Source of the DNA: Chitinophagales bacterium
Lineage (GTDB): Bacteria > Bacteroidota > Bacteroidia > Chitinophagales > Chitinophagaceae
Direction: 5' to 3'
Assembly: GCA_015654595.1 (NCBI GenBank)
Contig: JAATGQ010000183.1
Coordinates: forward strand, 1-34,327
DNA length: 34,327 nt
In this document: in pieces, positions 25,226-31,094 of the stretch
Numbering within the stretch: the stretch's first letter is position 1
Layout of the letters: every line of letters begins with the position of its first letter
The notes under the pieces: model-generated
What the model was told of the DNA's origin: nothing
What the model saw: only the letters and a program-made list of their open reading frames with translations
Database searches by the model: none
Position numbers and translations under genes: made by a program

Positions 25226-26662
25226 TCAGAGCCGCTGTTCGATCAGCGCAGCAATTTGGCTGACGGGAATGCGTTCCTGGCTCATAGAATCCCTATAACG
25301 GATTGTAACTGTCTGATCTTCTTTTGTTTGGTGATCGATCGTGACGCAGAAAGGGGTGCCGATCGCGTCCATCCGGCGATAGCGTTTGCCGATGGTATCT
25401 TTTTCTTCGTAGAAGCAGCGGAAACGCGGTTTGCAGGTTTCCATTATTTCGCGGGCGATTTCGGGCAGGCCATCCCTTTTTGTCAGGGGCAGCACGGCGA
25501 GTTTGATCGGCGCTAGTTTCGGGGGGAATTTCAATACGACCCGGCTATCTGCTTTTTCGGAGGTGCTCAGATCTTCTTCTGCATAAGCTTCGCTTAGGAC
25601 CATCAGAACCGTACGATCAAGACCGATGGATGTTTCGATCACGTAGGGGATATAATTCTGGTTGATCTCGGTGTCGAAGTATTGTAATTTCTTCTTGCTG
25701 TATTCCTGGTGGTTTTTGAGGTCAAAGTCGGTACGGGAATGGATACCTTCTACTTCTTTAAATCCGATGGGGAAGTCGTATTCGATATCACAGGCGGCAT
25801 CTGCATAGTGAGCCAGTTTTACGTGATCGTGGAAACGATATTTTTCAGCGGGGATACCGAGGCCAAGATGCCATTTCATTCTTGCTTCCTTCCAGTATTC
25901 GTACCATTCCTTTTGTGTGCCAGGGCGGATGAAGAATTGCATTTCCATCTGTTCGAACTCACGCATACGGAAGATGAACTGGCGGGCTACGATCTCGTTC
26001 CGGAAGGCTTTTCCGATCTGGGCGATACCGAAGGGGATCTTCATCCGGCCTGTCTTCTGGACGTTGAGGAAGTTGACGAAGATACCCTGTGCGGTCTCGG
26101 GTCTCAGGTAGATCTCGCTTGCTTCATCCGACACGGAGCCCAGCTGGGTAGAGAACATCAGGTTGAACTGACGTACATCCGTCCAGTTGGAGGTACCGCT
26201 GACGGAGCATTTTATCTTTTGATCTTCGATCAGTTTTTTCAGACCGGGGAAGTCGCTGGCGGCGATAAGGCGATCCAGTTCGGCTTGCAGCGCGTCGGCT
26301 TCGGCCTTTTTGCCGTCTTTTTCGTATTCGTCGATACGCGCTTCGATCAGGTGGTCGACGCGGTAGCGCTTTTTGCTATCCTTGTTGTCGATCATGGGGT
26401 CGCTGAAGTTGTCGACGTGCCCGCTGGCTTTCCAGGTGGTGGGGTGCATAAAAATGGCCGCATCGATCCCCACGATATTTTCGTGGAGCTGGGTCATGCT
26501 TTTCCACCAATGATCTTTTATATTCTTTTTCAGTTCGGAACCATATTGACCATAGTCATAGACGGCGCTAAGCCCATCGTATATTTCGCTGGAAGGGAAG
26601 ATAAAGCCGTATTCTTTGCAGTGCGAGATGATCGCCTGGAACCTGTTCGTGTCGTTTGCCAT
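25226..26662 (-). CDS. glyS: Glycyl-tRNA synthetase, alpha2 (eukaryote/archaea-like) type
   Basis: 478 residues from the ATG at 26662. It charges tRNA-Gly with glycine in the cytosol. Class II features are clear: RPETAQGIFVNF (187-198) and IGKAFRNEI (216-224) of motif 2, the motif 3 core ETSIGLDR (343-350), and a C-terminal anticodon-binding domain beginning KLAPIKLAVLPLTKRDG. A zinc-type insertion lies before the catalytic core. The frame remains open a further 162 codons upstream through a GC-rich repeat island, giving a Pro/His-rich sequence unlike any tRNA synthetase. The start at MANDTNRF matches the family and is directly preceded by a -7-box-like element. The length is the usual one for bacterial homodimeric GlyRS. 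Confidence 0.96.
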   Translation of the reverse strand: MANDTNRFQAIISHCKEYGFIFPSSEIYDGLSAVYDYGQYGSELKKNIKDHWWKSMTQLHENIVGIDAAIFMHPTTWKASGHVDNFSDPMIDNKDSKKRYRVDHLIEARIDEYEKDGKKAEADALQAELDRLIAASDFPGLKKLIEDQKIKCSVSGTSNWTDVRQFNLMFSTQLGSVSDEASEIYLRPETAQGIFVNFLNVQKTGRMKIPFGIAQIGKAFRNEIVARQFIFRMREFEQMEMQFFIRPGTQKEWYEYWKEARMKWHLGLGIPAEKYRFHDHVKLAHYADAACDIEYDFPIGFKEVEGIHSRTDFDLKNHQEYSKKKLQYFDTEINQNYIPYVIETSIGLDRTVLMVLSEAYAEEDLSTSEKADSRVVLKFPPKLAPIKLAVLPLTKRDGLPEIAREIMETCKPRFRCFYEEKDTIGKRYRRMDAIGTPFCVTIDHQTKEDQTVTIRYRDSMSQERIPVSQIAALIEQRL

Positions 26663-26668
26663 AGGGCG

Positions 26669-26676
26669 CAAATATA
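26669..26676 (-). promoter_or_regulatory. Candidate -7 box for glyS, abutting the start codon
   Basis: Plus-strand CAAATATA is TATATTTG on the minus strand, a perfect TAnnTTTG match ending 7 bases before the glyS ATG. It supports the short start at 26662 and suggests a leaderless or nearly leaderless transcript. No convincing -33 box is present at the expected distance. Confidence 0.45.
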
Positions 26677-26729
26677 ATGGTTTGCTGGCTTGTCCCCACG
26701 TGGGATTAGCAGCAAAATGATCTTGCTGA

Positions 26730-27060
26730 AAGGGGGGAAGGGCGGCTGGAAGACGGAAGGGGGCGGCTGGGGGAAAGGGCGGCAGTTGAAGGCCGGTGGC
26801 GGGGGGAATGGTAGCCGGTGGGGGGAAAGGCCGGTGGCCGGGGAATGGCGGCCGGTGGAGGCCGGAAGGGCGGCGGCTGGGGGAATGGTAGCCGTTGGAG
26901 GGAAAGGCCGGTGTCGGGGAATGGCGGTAGTTGAGAGGTGCATCGCAGTAATTGGGTGGAAGGGCGGCCGGTGGAGGCCGGCGGCTGGGGGAGGAAGGCT
27001 GGTGGTTGGGGGAATGGCGGCCGGTGGAGGGTGGAAGGGCGGCGGAGTGACGGTGAAATG
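26730..27060. repeat. GC-rich repeat island upstream of glyS and of the FtsX-type permease gene
   Basis: About 330 bases dominated on the plus strand by GGGG, GGCGG and GGCCGGTGG. An approximately 58-base unit occurs twice, at 26802-26859 and 26879-26936. Each copy begins GGGGGAATGGTAGCCG and continues with GGGAAAGGCCGGTG and GGGGAATGGCGG. A partial third copy lies at about 27006-27030. It opens long frames on both strands (Gly/Trp-rich on plus, Pro/His-rich on minus) that look like by-products of the repeat. The rest of the 537-base gap (26663-27199) holds the glyS promoter box and the permease control region. The many G-runs could form G-quadruplexes. Confidence 0.75.
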
Positions 27061-27081
27061 CCTGTGGCCCTGCTGCCGAAC

Positions 27082-27108
27082 CGAACAATCGTTGTCCGGT
27101 TTCGAACA
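27082..27108. promoter_or_regulatory. Palindromic activator-site candidate upstream of the FtsX-type permease
   Basis: TGTCCG-GTTT-CGAACA (27093-27108) is a near-perfect inverted repeat, and a further half-site CGAACA lies at 27082-27087. The centre is about 87 bases before the predicted start of transcription, the distance at which enhancer-binding activators of sigma-54 usually bind. Confidence 0.45.
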
Positions 27109-27161
27109 GAGGGGACTGGTTTTTTGCTGGTTTATGCTTGACAATCAACAGCTTGTACGAC

Positions 27162-27177
27162 TGGCATCATCTTAGCC
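27162..27177 (+). promoter_or_regulatory. Candidate sigma-54 (-24/-12) promoter of the FtsX-type permease
   Basis: TGGCAT-CATCT-TAGC has the invariant GG (27163-27164) and GC (27175-27176) separated by exactly 10 bases, close to the TGGCAC-N5-TTGC consensus, with T for C in -24 and A for T in -12. The GC lies 24 bases before the ATG at 27200. Confidence 0.5.
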
Positions 27178-27199
27178 TGCCTTTATCCAAATCAGATCT

Positions 27200-29557
27200 A
27201 TGCTCAGGAACTACCTGCTTACTGCGCTTCGCAATTTCAGGAACAACAGGATCTATAGTTTTTTAAACGTTTTTGGTCTTGCCATCGGTATTGCTTGTGC
27301 GGGGCTGATCTTTTTATGGGTCGAGTCGGAGTTTGACTGGGACAAAACCTATTCGAAGAGGGCGGTGATCTACCGGATCATGACGAATCAGACCTATAAC
27401 GGGGAGATCAGGACCTTTGACGACTCGCCGGGTCCGTTGGCGGATGCTATAAAGAAAGAGGTTCCCGGCATCGTAAATGCCTGTCGGACAGCGGGAGAAA
27501 AGCCTTTGCTTACCCATGGCGATACAAAAGTATATGAGACGGGAATCTATGCAGACCCCTCCTTTTTCGATATGATGCTGCTGCCGTTCATAGAAGGAAA
27601 AGCATCCGCTGCTTTTCCCAACAACAATAGCGTAGTGATCACGGAACGGACGGCGAAAAAGTTCTTTAGCGGCAATGTCGCTTCGGCTGTTGGGCAGACC
27701 CTGACCTTTAACAACAAGACCTCTTTTACCGTCACAGGCGTGATCAGAGATATGCCGGACAATTCGACGATCCAGTTGGATTTTATAGCGCCTTTCGAGG
27801 TTTATATACAAGACAATGGCTGGCTGAAATACTGGGGCGCCAACGGCATCAATACTTATGCCGAGCTTGCACCAACGGCAAATGCGGCGGCTATCCAGGA
27901 TAAACTGACGCCTTTTATTCATGCAAAAGACGAAAAAGCTTTTGCGCAGCCGGTGATGATCGCGATGAACGACTGGCATTTGCGTGATGTTTTTATAAAA
28001 GGAAAGCCGGTCGGCGGGCGTATTGAATATGTCCGGCTTTTCACCTGGATCGCATGGATCATATTGCTGATCGCCTGTATCAATTTTATGAACCTGGCCA
28101 CTGCGCGCAGCGGCAAAAGGTCGCGTGAGGTAGGCGTTCGTAAAGTATTGGGCGCAGGCCGGCAGTTGCTGGTAGTTCAGTTTATCGGAGAGTCTTTATT
28201 GCTTTCTGCGTTATCGGTGCTGCTGGGGGTATTGATCATCGCATTGGTCCTGCCTTTGTTCAATACGCTGGTTGGAGCACAGCTGACGCTTGGCCTTGGC
28301 AATCCTATGCATTGGGCGGCCATCCTGGTGATCACCGTTATTTGTGGGCTTGTCGCTGGCAGTTACCCGGCCCTGTATCTTTCTTCTTTTAACCCGATCT
28401 ATGTATTCAAGGGACTAAGACTAAAAGGAGGGGCAGCTTCGGTGACAAGGAAGAGTCTTGTGGTCGTTCAGTTTACCGTCAGCATCGTTCTTATCGTGAG
28501 CACGTTTATCATCTACCGCCAGGTGCAGCATGTCAAAAGCAGGGACCTTGGTTACAACCGCAATAATCTCCTTGATATAAAAGCAACAGGGGACATCGTC
28601 AAGAATTATGGCATTATCCGGGAAGACCTGTTAAAAACCGGGCTGATCGAAAACACGGGTCTTGTCAGTATCGAAAATATTTATACCTCCAATAACTCCG
28701 ACGGTTTTAGCTGGGAAGGCAAGGACACCAAGTCGAAGACCCTTGTTTCTTATCGTTCCATCAATGCAGATTATCTGCCAACGATGGAAATGAAGATCGT
28801 CGAGGGTCGTAATTTCAGCGAGAATGCGCAATCGGACAGCAATCATATCCTGATCACGGAGACGCTTGCGCACCTGATGGGAAAAGGAAGCCCTATCGGC
28901 AAAAAGATATACAATGGTTCTCAATTTTCGACTATCGTCGGCGTTGTAAAGGATTATGTCTATGGGAATATGTATGACAAGCCCGACCCCGTAATCTTCT
29001 TTTCTGATACCAGCAACGTGGAGTATTGCTATATCCGGGTAAAACCTGGGGCGGATATTGAGAAGGCCATTGCTGCAATTGGCGGAGTGATCAGGAAGGA
29101 TAATCCTGCTTTCCCCTTTACTTATTCTTTTGTCGATGATCAGTTCAATAAGGTGTTTACTTCGGAAAGCCTTATCGGGAAGTTGTCGGGCGTATTTGCT
29201 GCGCTGGCGATCTTTATTTCCTGTCTTGGGCTGTTTGGGCTGGCCGCCTATACGGCGGAGCAGCGGACCCGGGAGATTGGCATCCGGAAGGTGCTGGGTG
29301 CGTCGACTACCGGATTGGCGGGTCTGCTCTCGGCAGATTTTTTAAAGCTTGTTTTGATTTCAAATGTAGTGGCTCTTCCGTTGGCGTGGCTGGCGATGAA
29401 TCACTGGCTGGAGGGATATGCGTATAGGATCAGCATTAGTTGGTGGATGCTGGCGGGCGCGGCGTTGACGGCGATGATCATCGCGCTGTTGACGGTGAGT
29501 TTTCAGGCAATGAAGGCGGCCTTGATGAATCCGGTAAAGAGTTTGCGATCGGAGTAG
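27200..29557 (+). CDS. Two-module FtsX/MacB-type ABC transporter permease
   Basis: 785 residues with the repeated architecture of Bacteroidota MacB/antimicrobial-peptide ABC permeases. A membrane helix lies near the N-terminus (SFLNVFGLAIGIACAGLIFLWV, about 24-45). A periplasmic MacB-type core domain follows (about 50-250; the FDWDKTYSKRAVIYRI phrase is typical). Next comes an FtsX block of membrane helices (about 280-430, with RSGKRSREVGVRKVLGAGRQ), a second periplasmic domain (about 460-660) and a second FtsX block (about 670-780, with EQRTREIGIRKVLGAST). Such permeases partner a separate ATPase in lipid, lipoprotein or peptide export or in sensing; no ATPase gene is nearby. Upstream lie a candidate sigma-54 promoter and a palindromic activator site. 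The gene ends next to a repeat island. Confidence 0.88.
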   Translation: MLRNYLLTALRNFRNNRIYSFLNVFGLAIGIACAGLIFLWVESEFDWDKTYSKRAVIYRIMTNQTYNGEIRTFDDSPGPLADAIKKEVPGIVNACRTAGEKPLLTHGDTKVYETGIYADPSFFDMMLLPFIEGKASAAFPNNNSVVITERTAKKFFSGNVASAVGQTLTFNNKTSFTVTGVIRDMPDNSTIQLDFIAPFEVYIQDNGWLKYWGANGINTYAELAPTANAAAIQDKLTPFIHAKDEKAFAQPVMIAMNDWHLRDVFIKGKPVGGRIEYVRLFTWIAWIILLIACINFMNLATARSGKRSREVGVRKVLGAGRQLLVVQFIGESLLLSALSVLLGVLIIALVLPLFNTLVGAQLTLGLGNPMHWAAILVITVICGLVAGSYPALYLSSFNPIYVFKGLRLKGGAASVTRKSLVVVQFTVSIVLIVSTFIIYRQVQHVKSRDLGYNRNNLLDIKATGDIVKNYGIIREDLLKTGLIENTGLVSIENIYTSNNSDGFSWEGKDTKSKTLVSYRSINADYLPTMEMKIVEGRNFSENAQSDSNHILITETLAHLMGKGSPIGKKIYNGSQFSTIVGVVKDYVYGNMYDKPDPVIFFSDTSNVEYCYIRVKPGADIEKAIAAIGGVIRKDNPAFPFTYSFVDDQFNKVFTSESLIGKLSGVFAALAIFISCLGLFGLAAYTAEQRTREIGIRKVLGASTTGLAGLLSADFLKLVLISNVVALPLAWLAMNHWLEGYAYRISISWWMLAGAALTAMIIALLTVSFQAMKAALMNPVKSLRSE

Positions 29558-29559
29558 TC

Positions 29560-29850
29560 GCGGACGAGTTGCCGGTGGGCTTGCTTCGGGTTGCGGATGA
29601 GTTGCGGATGCCGGGGATTAGTTGCCGACGCCGGGAATGAGTGGCGGATAAGTTGCGGAGGCCGGGGATGGGCTTGCGGATGCCGTAGACGACGCGGATT
29701 AGTTGCCGACGCCGGGGACGAGTTGCAGATGGCCGGGATAGGGCTGCGGGTGGCCGCGGATAAGTTGCCGACGTTGCGGATGCCGGGGATGAGTGGCGGA
29801 TAAGTTGCGACGCCGGGGACGCCGCGGAGGCCGGGGACGCCGTGAGTGAG
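29560..29850. repeat. GC-rich minisatellite-like island between the permease and mazG genes
   Basis: About 290 bases built from diverged 20- to 21-base units such as GTTGCCGACGCCGGGGA and GTTGCGGATGCCGGGGAT. A 21-base exact copy lies at 29637-29657 and 29789-29809, and a 20-base exact copy lies at 29616-29635 and 29697-29716. No gene is supported in the 302 bases between the convergent permease and mazG genes; a 70-codon plus-strand frame over the repeats is Cys/Arg-rich and not protein-like. No terminator is visible, although this gap is where both convergent genes should end. Confidence 0.8.
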
Positions 29851-29859
29851 AGGAGCCGT

Positions 29860-30288
29860 TTATTTTAGTTTTTCGTTGGCTTGGTGGCGGTTGGCATCGC
29901 GGATGGATTTTTTGGTGAAGTTCTTTTCGAGGGCGTTGGTGAGGTCTACGCCCGTTTGGTTGGCGATACAGAGCAACACCCATAATACGTCGGCGAGTTC
30001 GTCGCCGAGGTCTTTGTTCTTGTCGGATTCTTTAAAGGACTGGTCGCCGTAGAGGCGGCTCATCAGGCGAGCCACTTCGCCGACCTCTTCGGTGAGGATA
30101 GCCATATTGGTTAGTTCGCTGAAGTAGCGGACGCCGGTGGTGCGGATCCAGTTGTCAACCAGCTGCTGGGCTTCGCGAATGGAGAGCTTTCCTTGTTCCA
30201 CAGGTGTGCTGCTGTCGGGGGCGGGTGCAGGGTTGCCGGGTGCGGGATTGCCCGGAGCAGGTGCTGCCGATAGTTGTTCCTCTTGCAT
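29860..30288 (-). CDS. MazG-like nucleotide pyrophosphohydrolase
   Basis: 142 residues. MazG-like enzymes hydrolyse NTPs or modified dNTPs to NMP and pyrophosphate using a four-helix, Mg-binding fold. The acidic motifs are present: EEVGE (67-71) and DLGDELAD (93-100), followed by a hydrophobic helix (VLWVLLCIANQTG). Residues about 9-24 are a repeat-encoded APGNP-type stretch with a 15-base period, unlike normal MazG proteins, and no later Met is suitable as a start. It is 7 bases downstream of dtd on the same strand. A house-cleaning role is inferred; the substrate is unknown. Confidence 0.88.
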   Translation of the reverse strand: MQEEQLSAAPAPGNPAPGNPAPAPDSSTPVEQGKLSIREAQQLVDNWIRTTGVRYFSELTNMAILTEEVGEVARLMSRLYGDQSFKESDKNKDLGDELADVLWVLLCIANQTGVDLTNALEKNFTKKSIRDANRHQANEKLK

Positions 30289-30295
30289 TTGCTTC

Positions 30296-30748
30296 TTACT
30301 CTTTGTTTTTAGTGTCTATAAGTATGGTGACAGGTCCGTCGTTCAGCAGACGGACCTTCATGTCTGCGCCAAACTCGCCGGTCCCGACGGCTTTGCCGAG
30401 GTCCGTGGTCAGCTGCGTGATCATTTGTTCGTATAGCGGGATGGCAATATCCGCTTTGCTTGCTTTTATATAAGAGGGGCGGTTGCCTTTTTTTGTGGAG
30501 GCGTGGAGGGTAAATTGGCTTACCAGCAGGATGTCGCCGCCGGCGTCTTTAACGGAGACGTTCATCACTCCGGCTTCGTCGTTGAAGATGCGGCAGTTGA
30601 CGATCTTGGTGCTAAGCCATTCGACGTCTTCTTTTGTGTCGGCGTCTTCGATGCCGACTAGGACCAGCAGACCGGCTCCGATGGAGGATTTGACGGCATT
30701 GTCGATGGTGACGGAGGCTTCGCTGACGCGCTGGATGACGGCTCGCAT
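30296..30748 (-). CDS. dtd: D-aminoacyl-tRNA deacylase
   Basis: 150 residues, standard DTD length. DTD removes D-amino acids (and glycine) wrongly attached to tRNA, protecting translation. The two hallmark motifs are present: SQFTL (77-81, followed by HASTKKGNRPSY) and the NDGPVT segment (136-141) bearing the conserved Gly-Pro pair that forms the chiral filter. The N-terminal strand MRAVIQRVSEASVTI is typical. It precedes the MazG-like gene in a two-gene operon. Upstream is a GC-rich repeat island, with the YfhO-like gene further up on the same strand, so read-through from yfhO is possible. Confidence 0.95.
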   Translation of the reverse strand: MRAVIQRVSEASVTIDNAVKSSIGAGLLVLVGIEDADTKEDVEWLSTKIVNCRIFNDEAGVMNVSVKDAGGDILLVSQFTLHASTKKGNRPSYIKASKADIAIPLYEQMITQLTTDLGKAVGTGEFGADMKVRLLNDGPVTILIDTKNKE

Positions 30749-30779
30749 TTTTCGCGTGAAGATACGGGAAAATGGTGGG

Positions 30780-31090
30780 GTGCGTGGACTCCGCGGGGTG
30801 CAGGCGTGGGCTTGCGTGGGGGTCGGCGGCGGGTGGCGCGGCTCCGCGGAGTGCGGCGGTGCAGCGGGTGGCGTAGTGGTTGGGCCGCGGGCGTCGCGGG
30901 GCGTTGGCTTTCGTGGAGGTTAGGCGGCGGTGCAGCGGGGGCGTGGTGGTTGGGCCGCGGGTGACGGGTGCGACGTGGGCTTGCGTGGAGGTTGCGCGGC
31001 CAGGCGTGACGTGGGCAGCGCGGGCGCGGGTGGCGGGCGCGATGTGGGCCAGCGCGCGGGCGCGGGCGTGTGAAGGCCTTGGGGGGACGC
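30780..31090. repeat. GC-rich repeat island between the YfhO-like gene and dtd
   Basis: About 310 bases, strongly G-rich on the plus strand. A 37- to 38-base unit beginning CGGCGGTGCAGCGGG and ending GTGGTTGGGCCGCGGG occurs at 30854-30891 and 30925-30961. GGGCTTGCGTGG also recurs (about 30808 and 30977), and GCGGGCGCGGG-type runs fill 31010-31075. Minus-strand Pro/Arg-rich and plus-strand Gly/Ala/Arg-rich frames over it are repeat by-products. No terminator, tRNA or other gene is recognised. Confidence 0.75.
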
Positions 31091-31094
31091 CGGG

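Noticed and set aside
26690..27175. Gly/Trp-rich plus-strand frame over the repeats
   Set aside because: Composition is dictated by the repeat units; both strands are open for the same reason, and no family resemblance is visible.
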